Shown: positions 7,436 through 14,009 of the stretch, one piece after another
Layout: the number at the start of each line of letters is the position of its first letter
How positions within the stretch are numbered: position 1 is the stretch's first letter
From: Schlesneria paludicola DSM 18645
GTDB taxonomy: Bacteria > Planctomycetota > Planctomycetia > Planctomycetales > Planctomycetaceae
Direction: 5' to 3'
DNA length: 64,000 nucleotides
Assembly (NCBI RefSeq): GCF_000255655.1
Contig: NZ_JH636434.1
Location: 1,503,066 to 1,567,065 of the forward strand
Translations under genes and position numbers: made by a program
The notes under the pieces: generated by a model
The model's input: only the letters and a program-made list of their open reading frames with translations
Databases searched by the model: none
What the model was told of the DNA's origin: nothing

Positions 7436-8175
7436 GCTGCCACCTTGTCCGTTTGGCGCGGCTTGCTGAGCAGCAGGCAGGCGGATAGAGCGATCAAAGG
7501 CAATACAATGGACCAATGAGGGACTACCCAAAGTACGGTATCTTCAACGACCGACTGGGATCCTCTAATCGTTGCCAACTTGAATCGACTTAACCCGATG
7601 CCATCGCGAAGCAACACGATGCCGAAACTGTAAATCATACCGTTATCAACAGGTGTCGATAATTTGTCTTCGTGAAATTGACTTCTGACCCAAATCCCGA
7701 TGAACACGCAAGCGATCATCAGTGTCGCTCCACCCAACTTCCTTCTCACCGACTTTAGGTCGACGCCCCAGAGATTCGCCACTTTTTGACTCGATTTACC
7801 AGGTGTGAAAAGTAAGAGCGAAAATGAGATTGCGATCAACGGAATGACGATCAACCAATACGGCACGAACGCTCCGTAAAGTTTGTCAAACTCCATTAAT
7901 GAAGCCCATTGGGTCTCTTTCCCGGCGAATGCACGCCGGATCTTCGAAACTGGGGAAGTTGTGTACAGGGGCTGCGCCGGGGTTTGGATTGCTTCTGTCT
8001 CAACCGAAAATCGTCCATGAGATGAAACGATGCCTATGGCTGTTCGAGCATTCACGGGAAGGATCACGATCTCGGAAATGATCTCGCTCCTGACCCATCC
8101 AACGGCAAACAAGCACGCCATCAGGAGCGTGACAACGCCAAGTTTACGGCGCAGGGGCTTGAAGTACTCGCGCAT
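7432..8175 (-). CDS. Tandem fusion of two array-family domains
   Basis: A 247-residue protein containing two complete family units in one frame. Unit 1 runs from MREYFKPLRRKLGVVTLLMA to the helix VPYWLIVIPLIAISFSLLLF. Unit 2 starts at DLKSVRRKLGGATLMIACVF and ends with the helix VPHWSIVLPLIALSACLLLS plus a KPRQ tail. It would span the membrane four times with two external loops. The start at 8175 is fixed by the conserved leader 22 bases upstream. The usual ATGA junction between neighbours has evidently been lost here by read-through. Function unknown. Confidence 0.8.
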   Translation of the reverse strand: MREYFKPLRRKLGVVTLLMACLFAVGWVRSEIISEIVILPVNARTAIGIVSSHGRFSVETEAIQTPAQPLYTTSPVSKIRRAFAGKETQWASLMEFDKLYGAFVPYWLIVIPLIAISFSLLLFTPGKSSQKVANLWGVDLKSVRRKLGGATLMIACVFIGIWVRSQFHEDKLSTPVDNGMIYSFGIVLLRDGIGLSRFKLATIRGSQSVVEDTVLWVVPHWSIVLPLIALSACLLLSKPRQTDKVAA

Positions 8176-8220
8176 GATCTGGCTCGCGGACGACTTATGA
8201 CGGTGTGTCTGTAGTCTCGC
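8176..8220 (-). promoter_or_regulatory. Family leader upstream of the 8175 gene
   Basis: The spacer (plus-strand GATCTGGCTCGCGGACGACT) and the element TGACGGTGTGTCTGTAGTCTCGC at 8198-8220 are nearly the same as at 10761-10805, with identical 22-base distance to the ATG. On the minus strand ACTACAGACA could hold a -10 hexamer (TACAGA). The similarity continues upstream with the 5029 leader (GCACAGGGTGAGGAGCAAG). Confidence 0.5.
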
Positions 8221-8221
8221 A

Positions 8222-8528
8222 GCGCACAGGGTGAGGAGCAAGCGTGAGATTGAACAGACACAAGCGAAGGTCGTGTCAGCAAACCCTTCAGCCGTCTGTC
8301 CAGCAATGTGGCGTCAATCAGTCGATGATCGCATCCATAATTGAGACGTTCAAGACGTTTGAGCAACAACAGCAGGCATTGGGGACCGTCCAGCAGGTTG
8401 TGGAGCAAATCATGGCGGTTCAAAAAAGACATAGGGCAGCGCCAACGAAATCCGCTCAGAACGCGCAAAACCAATTCGGCATCACTGGCAAGTCACATCT
8501 GGCGGACTGCGAACCAGCCTACCTGGGT
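8222..8528. other. Gap between array genes, no confident gene
   Basis: About 300 bases between the leader of the 8175 gene and the stop of the 8529-9035 gene. A plus-strand open frame (8244-8582) with a Gln-rich stretch (FKTFEQQQQALGTVQQVVEQ) is present but runs into the antisense of a real gene. Short protein-like pieces in a second plus-strand frame also occur, so this may be the remnant of a degraded gene. Nothing can be named. Confidence 0.3.
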
Positions 8529-9035
8529 TCAGGCGGGCCGGTTTTCTGGAATTGGCTTGATCACAATTGGTTTGCTGAGTAGCAGGTAGGCCGAGAATAG
8601 GGTCATGGGGACAACAATCGACCAGTAGGGGATTTGATAGGCTTCGATACGAACTGTTTTTCTTGCTCCATCGCCGGGCAGTACTGCAACACCGAACTTA
8701 AAGTCACCCCAATCCATCCTTCTTTCTATATTGTAGCCCTCCCAAGTATCATGAAATTCTTGTTTGCCATTCGGACCAATTTTGAATCCACGCAGATGAC
8801 TGAGATCGTCGGACGTCCAATGCCATCCGAGATTGTGGGAGGGGGAAGTCCACAAAACTCGGAAACATCCGCCAAAAGAAGCCAAAGTGCAGTGGCATTT
8901 GCGGGTTCCAGGGAGTTGCACAAAGTCGGATAATCGACCGCTCCTCACCCATCCCGACATGAACAGACACGCCATCAGTAGCGTGACGACGCCAACATTG
9001 CGTTTCCAACCTTTAAAGAACTCTCGCACGGCCAT
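8529..9035 (-). CDS. Small two-helix membrane protein of the array family
   Basis: A 168-residue member starting MAVREFFKGWKRNVGVVTLL. The first helix ends in GWVRS, and the middle includes KCHCTLASFGGCFRVLWTSP and a charged stretch WGDFKFGVAVLPGDGARKT. The second helix is IPYWSIVVPMTLFSAYLLLS. I chose ATG 9035 because everything upstream in frame lacks family sequence. Its first half is the donor-like match for the chimeric gene at 4710-5028. It lies alone, without the usual ATGA neighbours, downstream of the small membrane protein at 9148. Confidence 0.75.
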   Translation of the reverse strand: MAVREFFKGWKRNVGVVTLLMACLFMSGWVRSGRLSDFVQLPGTRKCHCTLASFGGCFRVLWTSPSHNLGWHWTSDDLSHLRGFKIGPNGKQEFHDTWEGYNIERRMDWGDFKFGVAVLPGDGARKTVRIEAYQIPYWSIVVPMTLFSAYLLLSKPIVIKPIPENRPA

Positions 9036-9147
9036 CCCCTGCCCGTGAGCCAAAAATAGACTCTGTGTCTCTAGTTTGGCAAGTGTCGTGACCTGAGGCA
9101 AAGGATTGCGGGCGGTGACACCGCCTTCTTGTTCGCAGCCTCCTCGG

Positions 9148-9357
9148 CTACGACGCGGGCGTCCATCTGGCGGCATCAATTACCGACCAGAAGTGAATCA
9201 GCCAACCTAACAAGAAAAACCAAAGGACACCCGCAAGGGCGAATTGCACTGCGGCCATGATCACCCGCCCCTGGAGCAGTTGCCCCAAGCCTGGAATCAA
9301 GAAACTACACAACGCGGCAAGGACGTTTCCGCTAGAACCTGGGCCGACGTCTGACAT
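9148..9357 (-). CDS. Small TM2-like membrane protein
   Basis: A 69-residue protein: MSDVGPGSSGNVLAALCSFL, then IPGLGQLLQGRVIMAAVQFA and a second helix GVLWFFLLGWLIHFWSVIDA. The PGLGQ turn between two helices is typical of TM2-domain and related small bacterial membrane proteins. No enzymatic function is suggested. It ends 112 bases before the start of the array gene at 9035 and might share a transcript. Confidence 0.65.
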   Translation of the reverse strand: MSDVGPGSSGNVLAALCSFLIPGLGQLLQGRVIMAAVQFALAGVLWFFLLGWLIHFWSVIDAARWTPAS

Positions 9358-9482
9358 CCTGCTCCCCTTTTCATTTTTTCGTGGTTTTCATCGGGCGAAC
9401 CGGTTTTCTGGAACTGATATTTGCAATCTGTGGCGGGTGTCGAGCCCCGATTCGCCACCCTTCCGGTCGCCAAGTCTAGCAA

Positions 9483-9577
9483 CCTGTCGATGTAAGGGGG
9501 ACAGTCACCTTGGCGTCCACGATGTCATGATGGTTTTGAAGCTAGCCGGAGCCAGTCCCCTTTACTTCAACAGGCTG
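9483..9577. repeat. Dispersed intergenic repeat, copy 2
   Basis: About 95 bp. The left end is CCTGTCGATGTAAGGGGGAC and the right end CCCTTTACTTCAACAGG, imperfect inverted repeats. The core TGGCGTCCACGATGTCATGA and GCCGGAGCCAGTCCCC match copies 1 and 3. It lies between two minus-strand small membrane protein genes. Confidence 0.7.
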
Positions 9578-9671
9578 AAAAGCCATGAACGTCGCGTACC
9601 GACTGGTTTGCGGCCCGTGGGGCATGAACCTGCGCTTATTCAGATTCACAGCGCAGAGGTTGACTGCCAAT

Positions 9672-9959
9672 TCACTCTTGATGCCCATTGGTTTTCGCTT
9701 CGAGCATTTGACGAAGGCTGACCAGTTCTTTGAAGATGATTCCAAGGGCCGTTCGCAACATCATTGCGCTACCAATTAAGAGCCCCCATACAACGATCCA
9801 TCCGACATCGTAAAACTGGTTGCTTCGGTTACTTCCAGACATAATTGTCAGCGAGTATATCCCTGCAACCAACCCCAGTGGCCCCACACTAAAGAGAGCG
9901 GGCATTACGATCGCTTCTCGTTGATTCATTTCATACTTTCTGTCAAACAAAGAATGCAT
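9672..9959 (-). CDS. Small two-helix membrane protein, unknown
   Basis: A 95-residue protein from ATG 9959 (MHSLFDRKYEMNQREAIVMP). Two hydrophobic segments (GPLGLVAGIYSLTIM and GWIVVWGLLIGSAMML) are followed by a charged helical tail (IIFKELVSLRQMLEAKTNGH). The layout resembles the 3155-3427 protein but not the array family. A longer TTG start at 9998 is rejected because that stretch is the other frame of an array-gene remnant. Function unknown. Confidence 0.5.
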   Translation of the reverse strand: MHSLFDRKYEMNQREAIVMPALFSVGPLGLVAGIYSLTIMSGSNRSNQFYDVGWIVVWGLLIGSAMMLRTALGIIFKELVSLRQMLEAKTNGHQE

Positions 9960-9966
9960 CTTCGAT

Positions 9967-10052
9967 TCAAGCGGCTTTGGGGGAAACGAGTTCGTCAAAT
10001 TGATTTTGCGTCAATCGACGTGGTCTGCTGAGCAGCAGGTAGGCGGAGATTG
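9967..10052 (-). pseudogene. Orphan 3' end of an array-family gene
   Basis: Read on the minus strand, the segment encodes AISAYLLLSRPRRLTQNQFD and ends at a TGA (9967-9969). This is the second half of the family's C-terminal helix and its basic tail. The sequence upstream of about 10052 has no family similarity and no start, so this is the truncated end of a further paralogue, probably left by recombination. Confidence 0.6.
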
Positions 10053-10301
10053 CTGTCCTGCGACTGGACGCCGACGATCTAGACCCGACTCTCCAGTTTC
10101 ACATCGTAGCTCGCCTGCTCGATCGAATCCAAGATGGCGGACTGATCCTATTTTATGTGCCGAGGCATGGATCAACGCATGTGGCATTCTGGTCTCGCGC
10201 ATCGAATCTTGGCGCACCTGCGCGAAAGGCGACTCCGCCTGTCCGGCTTGTCAAAAAAGTGACCGAAGGGCCTGGTCACGCACCGCGATCCGTACAGAAG
10301 T
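10053..10301 (+). other. Short region with a start-less open frame, possible gene fragment
   Basis: About 250 bases between array remnants. One plus-strand frame is open for about 95 codons from near 10055 without an ATG (DPTLQFHIVARLLDRIQDGG, then LILFYVPRHGSTHVAFWSRA) and runs antisense into the next array gene's 3' end. It reads plausibly as protein but no family is recognised. It may be a fragment joined to the array by recombination. Confidence 0.25.
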
Positions 10302-10760
10302 TCAATCAGGTTGAACTGTCGCCCGTGGCTTGCTGAACAGCAGACAGGCGGAGAGAAGGGTCAGAGGAATGACGAGCGACCAATAGGGGATGATCCAATA
10401 CGTGGATCGAAATCCCCAATCTAACCGCAACTCCAAAGGCGGTGCGCCGACGCCAAATCCGGGACCGTACCAAGTACAGTTGAGTGCCATCCGCTTTAGG
10501 CATGCATCAAGTGGCATGTAGTCCGATTTCATCACATGAAACATCGTCATCGATGCCAATTCGTGATTCTCGATGTGCAATCGTCCCCAAATCAGTGATT
10601 GATCCACCGAAACGAAATTCTCCATCGAGTCCTTGCCGCTACAAAACTGCAATCCATCCCACACGCAGAGGCTTCTAACCCACAGGATCGCGAGCATGCA
10701 CGCCATCACCAGCGTGACGACACCCAGTTTTCGTTTCCAACCCCTGAAGAACTCTCGCAT
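10302..10760 (-). CDS. Small two-helix membrane protein of the array family
   Basis: A 152-residue member starting MREFFRGWKRKLGVVTLVMA. The first helix ends in LWVRS. The middle contains several Met residues and a WYGPGFGVGAPPLELRLDWG stretch. The second helix is IPYWSLVIPLTLLSACLLFS with a KPR tail. The start at 10760 is fixed by the leader and the shared MREFF beginning. It is the first (most upstream) array gene seen on the minus strand. Function unknown. Confidence 0.8.
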   Translation of the reverse strand: MREFFRGWKRKLGVVTLVMACMLAILWVRSLCVWDGLQFCSGKDSMENFVSVDQSLIWGRLHIENHELASMTMFHVMKSDYMPLDACLKRMALNCTWYGPGFGVGAPPLELRLDWGFRSTYWIIPYWSLVIPLTLLSACLLFSKPRATVQPD

Positions 10761-10805
10761 GATCTGGCTCGCGGACAATACGTGACGTTTTGTCTGTAGT
10801 TTGGC
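10761..10805 (-). promoter_or_regulatory. Family leader upstream of the 10760 gene
   Basis: The spacer (plus-strand GATCTGGCTCGCGGACAATA) and the element TGACGTTTTGTCTGTAGTTTGGC at 10783-10805 are at the same distance from the ATG as in sister genes. This is the best-conserved copy. The minus-strand reading is GCCAAACTACAGACAAAACG. A promoter role is inferred from position only. Confidence 0.5.
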
Positions 10806-11017
10806 ATCACGAACGGTGGCGAGCAAGTGGGGGCCACGAAACGTAAGAAGCCGCCCACATCGAGCGGTCATGATGGGCTGCGCCATGAATCACGCTTTTT
10901 TTCGCGCCACTTCAGGCAGTGAAGGTCGACGTCAAAAAAGCCAAGCAAGCGTACTGGATCGCGCACCCACCACGTAAGTAGGCGCGAATCCACTCTTCAG
11001 GAGGAACCGAACGGCGA

Positions 11018-11332
11018 TCACTCAACCGAAATTGGCTTCACGATCGATTGAGCGACATGCTCAACTCCTCGAAGTGCGGCGAAAAGGCGGTTTTCCATGT
11101 TCCACATTTCCAGCCCCACATCTGCGAATACTCCTTCGCTTTTTGGGGTAGACGCTGCGAAAGATGACGTCCCCCGCCGAATGCCGTCAGGACGCATCAG
11201 ATTCGGATGCATGATGATTGCTCCGCCAATCACCAAGTCTCGATCAGATGACCAGTCGCCAGCCATCAACTGCGGGTTAACTATCAATCCCGCCACAGCT
11301 GCTGCAGTCCAAACTGCCAACGTCTTGTACAT
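11018..11332 (-). CDS. Small secreted protein, unknown
   Basis: A 104-residue protein from ATG 11332. MYKTLAVWTAAAVAGLIVNP looks like a signal peptide, with cleavage plausible after LMAG. The mature part (IGGAIIMHPNLMRPDGIRRG, then FADVGLEMWNMENRLFAALR) is not recognised. Longer in-frame starts up to 11431 would place a hydrophilic stretch ahead of the signal and are less likely. Likely periplasmic or exported. Confidence 0.5.
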   Translation of the reverse strand: MYKTLAVWTAAAVAGLIVNPQLMAGDWSSDRDLVIGGAIIMHPNLMRPDGIRRGTSSFAASTPKSEGVFADVGLEMWNMENRLFAALRGVEHVAQSIVKPISVE

Positions 11333-11538
11333 GACCACTCCCTCGTCGGCGGAATCTGAAACCCAAGCGGTGGATGTTTCGCCGGTTTCTCGGAATGAGT
11401 CAATCCGTCTTCTCAATTCTCGCCATGCCAACGCTTTTTTTAAATTGTGATGATCATGTTGCGGATGGATTGGACGCCACTGATCAGCATCTTGAACAGA
11501 TGACAGTTGAAAGTAAGCAGCCAGCTTAGTCTGTAGGC

Positions 11539-11850
11539 GTGCTGAACCAGTCGTTCACCGAACAGACGATTGTGGTAAACGAGGCCGACACGAATCTAGC
11601 CGACCTTGGCAAGACTGCCATGACCGCATTCGGCGAAGTGTCGAATCCGGTCATTAGGGCTGAGATGGCAGCAATGGACAAAGAGTTCGCCGGACGCCTC
11701 CACGATGAGAAGTTGCGACAAATCGACGTTGAGACCAAGCAGAAGTTGGATGCGATCCAGAAAGAGCGAATCGAGAATGATCGAGCAAAGGCTATCCGGA
11801 CCTGCGGCAGAGTTGACAGGCGTCACGATCGCGTCGCAACATGCCGATAA
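11539..11850 (+). CDS. Short hypothetical protein, possibly frameshifted
   Basis: A GTG-started frame of 103 codons. Its first 88 residues are charged and helical (EAGRLHDEKLR-like, with VETKQKLDAIQKERIENDRA). The last stretch (RTCGRVDRRHDRVATCR) is basic and looks like shadow sequence. A second frame gives a more plausible tail (GPAAELTGVTIASQHADNTA), so an indel near 11795 is possible. It lies directly upstream of the DUF4365 gene. No family is recognised. Confidence 0.35.
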   Translation: MLNQSFTEQTIVVNEADTNLADLGKTAMTAFGEVSNPVIRAEMAAMDKEFAGRLHDEKLRQIDVETKQKLDAIQKERIENDRAKAIRTCGRVDRRHDRVATCR

Positions 11851-11891
11851 TACAGCAAGCGAAAGGGGTTCCGAAGAAGGGCTACGTCGCA

Positions 11892-12389
11892 ATGGATATC
11901 AATGCGAGGAAAGAACAATTCAGTCAGGCCTACGTTCAAGCAGTCGCGGCGGTTGCTGGCTACTGTTATTCGAAACCAGAAGTCGATGACGACAGTGTTG
12001 ACTTAACTTTGGCTCAAAAAGGTGGCGGCGGAACCGTTCGTTCCCCGAAATTGGACCTTCAATTGAAGTGCCATGCAGCAGAATCACCTGTTGATGATCA
12101 TTTCTCATTTCCATTAAAGAAAAAGAATTACGACGATTTGCGCCCAAATTCGTTTCAAGTTCCTAGAATTCTTGTCGTGGTTCTTGTGCCAAGCCTCGAA
12201 CAGGAATGGCTTGAACATGAGGAATCGCAACTTTCGATTCGAAGATCAGGCTATTGGGTAAGTATTCGAGGTTTTCCAGACTCGCCAAATGCCGATTCAG
12301 TTACAGTGCACATTCCTCGCTCCCAGCCATTCCATCCCGAAGGTCTAAGAGCAATTATGAATCGGATTGGCGCAGGAGAATTACCATGA
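11892..12389 (+). CDS. DUF4365-type protein, nuclease-like fold
   Basis: A 165-residue protein from ATG 11892 (MDINARKEQFSQAYVQAVAA). It resembles the DUF4365 family, which I recall as PD-(D/E)XK-related. Visible candidate residues are the Glu in KEQFS, the Asp in DDSVDLTLAQ and the D-x-Q-x-K motif in KLDLQLKC, the expected order for such a fold. The frame extends upstream to 11841 but that stretch looks non-coding. It ends in an ATGA overlap (12386-12389) with the next gene, so the two are translationally coupled. It lies between an integrase scar and decayed genes. A role in DNA processing or defence is inference. Confidence 0.6.
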   Translation: MDINARKEQFSQAYVQAVAAVAGYCYSKPEVDDDSVDLTLAQKGGGGTVRSPKLDLQLKCHAAESPVDDHFSFPLKKKNYDDLRPNSFQVPRILVVVLVPSLEQEWLEHEESQLSIRRSGYWVSIRGFPDSPNADSVTVHIPRSQPFHPEGLRAIMNRIGAGELP

Positions 12390-13537
12390 AGACGGATATT
12401 CGTGATTCAGAATCGATTCGAACGCTTCGCCCTCTGGAAGTAGTCGCGTATCTCCGGGCTCGGGGATGGACTTCGCAACGGACAAAGAGCGACGCAATAT
12501 CAGTATGGACCGCTGATTTGAATGGAGATGTTTACGAAGCGGTTGTGCCAACAGATAACGCGATCGGAGATTATGCGCTCAGGATGAGCGAGGTCCTGCA
12601 GGCGTTGTCTTCATTTGAAAAGCGATCGCAGTCGCAAATATTCGCAGATTTACTCACGACATTCGCAGATGTTATTCGAATTCGAATTGATGATCCTGAC
12701 ATGTCAGATGGCACTCTTCCCATCGAAGCGCACGCCCAAGTTGCACAAAAAGCGAAAGACTTGGTGATGGCTGCCGCATGCGCCGCAACGGAAAAGAAAT
12801 CAGTGTGGCACTCCAGAAAGCCTGCGCCTGCCACAGAGTATATTCAGAACCTTCGATCTGGCCAGACAGAACGGGGAAGCTACATCATCACAATAATTTC
12901 ACGTGTCCCGCCAGCACTTGATGCCCCATCAAATGGCGAGCTCTTTGAGAGGGAAATCCCATTCGAGCGCCGCGTGATTCAAACGCTCGCGTCATCACTC
13001 GTATATTTGGATAAGGCCGCTGCTAGAGCGGCGTCAACAGGACAGTTCAGCGAATTTGAGAGCGCCGTAGAAATGGGCGTCAGTGCGAATCTATGTGATG
13101 CCGTTGCAGGTCTGTGGGGCACGGACAATTCACAAAGAAACCTCGAATTCACATTTTCCTGGTCACCAGTCAGGCCAGTTGAGGGTGCAACGCCATCGTG
13201 GGTGAAGTTTGCTGCTGATCGCATTCCAATCATTCGTGAAGCGGGACGATTGATGCGAGAACGTGCGCCAATCACGGACTTTGAGATTATTGGCCCTGTA
13301 ATCAAACTCAACCGAAAAGCAGGAGAAAACGACGGCAGAATCACGGTGTTCGGTCAAATAGATGGAACCCCGAAGAGCGTAACAATGGAGCTAATCGAGT
13401 CAGAATACGAACTCGCAATCGAATACCATCGCAACGGAGTGATTGTGCGGGCCGTTGGAACACTTGTAAGAGAGGGGCGAAGCTACGTTCTCAAGGACGC
13501 GAAGTGCTCTCCTCTCACCGCTGATTTCACTTCCTGA
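12386..13537 (+). CDS. Unrecognised partner protein of the DUF4365 gene
   Basis: A 383-residue soluble protein starting MKTDIRDSESIRTLRPLEVV. The in-frame extension to 12254 is rejected because it overlaps the preceding gene. The N-terminal part (VVAYLRARGWTSQRTKSDAI, then SVWTADLNGDVYEAVVP) resembles a small alpha-beta domain. The centre is helical, and the C-terminal 80 residues look like beta strands (IIGPVIKLNRKAGENDGRIT, then VRAVGTLVREGRSYVLKDAK), possibly an OB-like fold. No signal peptide or membrane segment is seen. The ATGA overlap with the DUF4365 gene implies equimolar, coupled synthesis and perhaps a complex. Function unknown. Confidence 0.7.
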   Translation: MKTDIRDSESIRTLRPLEVVAYLRARGWTSQRTKSDAISVWTADLNGDVYEAVVPTDNAIGDYALRMSEVLQALSSFEKRSQSQIFADLLTTFADVIRIRIDDPDMSDGTLPIEAHAQVAQKAKDLVMAAACAATEKKSVWHSRKPAPATEYIQNLRSGQTERGSYIITIISRVPPALDAPSNGELFEREIPFERRVIQTLASSLVYLDKAAARAASTGQFSEFESAVEMGVSANLCDAVAGLWGTDNSQRNLEFTFSWSPVRPVEGATPSWVKFAADRIPIIREAGRLMRERAPITDFEIIGPVIKLNRKAGENDGRITVFGQIDGTPKSVTMELIESEYELAIEYHRNGVIVRAVGTLVREGRSYVLKDAKCSPLTADFTS

Positions 13538-13596
13538 AATATGATCGTCATGCAATGGAATTCCATAACATTGTCGAGGTCTGGTTTTTCTGATTT

Positions 13597-13707
13597 GGTC
13601 ACTCGAAGATCGAACTCACGATGAACACCTATCCCCACTTGATGGCGGGGATGCAGGACATGGCAGCGGACGACATGGAAGCGGCACTAAAAGCGAAAAC
13701 ACCGTGA
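13597..13707 (+). pseudogene. Tyrosine recombinase (integrase) C-terminal remnant
   Basis: A 36-codon piece reading GHSKIELTMNTYPHLMAGMQ, then DMAADDMEAALKAKTP and a TGA. This is the C-terminal signature of tyrosine recombinases: the conserved LGHS motif, then the catalytic Tyr in MNTYPH. The catalytic arms upstream are gone: the codon before is Phe and then a TGA at 13591-13593 closes the frame. It ends 92 bases from the 3' end of a tRNA gene, the usual place for an island integrase. The remnant cannot be active. Confidence 0.65.
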
Positions 13708-13747
13708 TGGGCTGTAATTCGCCTGTCATACCAACGAAAACAGCCCA
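13708..13747. other. Inverted repeat between integrase scar and tRNA
   Basis: TGGGCTGT at 13708-13715 pairs exactly with ACAGCCCA at 13740-13747, with a 24-base loop. There is no T-run, so it is a poor intrinsic terminator. It could be a leftover of an attachment region or simple chance. Confidence 0.25.
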
Positions 13748-13799
13748 CCGGAGCAATTCCGATGAGCTGTAAATTGTGCTCTATAAAGACGTTACAGAG

Positions 13800-13872
13800 A
13801 GCCGCCGAACAGATTCGAACTGTTGACCTATGCTTTACGAAAGCATCGCTCTGCCAGCTGAGCTACGGCGGC
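13800..13872 (-). tRNA. tRNA-Thr (anticodon CGT)
   Basis: The minus strand folds as a complete cloverleaf. The acceptor arms are GCCGCCG and CGGCGGC, the D arm GCTC-AGCTGGCA-GAGC, the anticodon arm ATGCT-TTCGTAA-AGCAT (anticodon CGT), and the T arm AACAG-TTCGAAT-CTGTT. The discriminator is T at 13800 and CCA is not encoded. Its 3' end faces the accessory region on the left and the integrase remnant. Confidence 0.95.
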
Positions 13873-13889
13873 CGATCGTGGAGGGCGAG

Positions 13890-13917
13890 ATAATATCAGA
13901 ATACGATTCCGCGGCAA
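13890..13917 (-). promoter_or_regulatory. Likely sigma-70-type promoter of tRNA-Thr
   Basis: On the minus strand TTGCCG (13917-13912) and TATTAT (13895-13890) are separated by 16 bases, placing transcription start about 10 bases before the mature tRNA. The match to TTGACA and TATAAT is good but unproved. Confidence 0.5.
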
Positions 13918-14009
13918 GACAAACGCCACCTCCATTTTAACGCGAAATTCCGGGGGCGGACCAAAACGGCCCGCCGGCGGACCAGAATCGGACAGGCAGC
14001 GGGCTCGAC

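Noticed and set aside
8244-8582. Plus-strand frame of 112 codons with a Gln-rich stretch
   Set aside because: It overlaps the antisense of an array gene, has no recognised family and no clear ribosome site; listed only as an unexplained gap.
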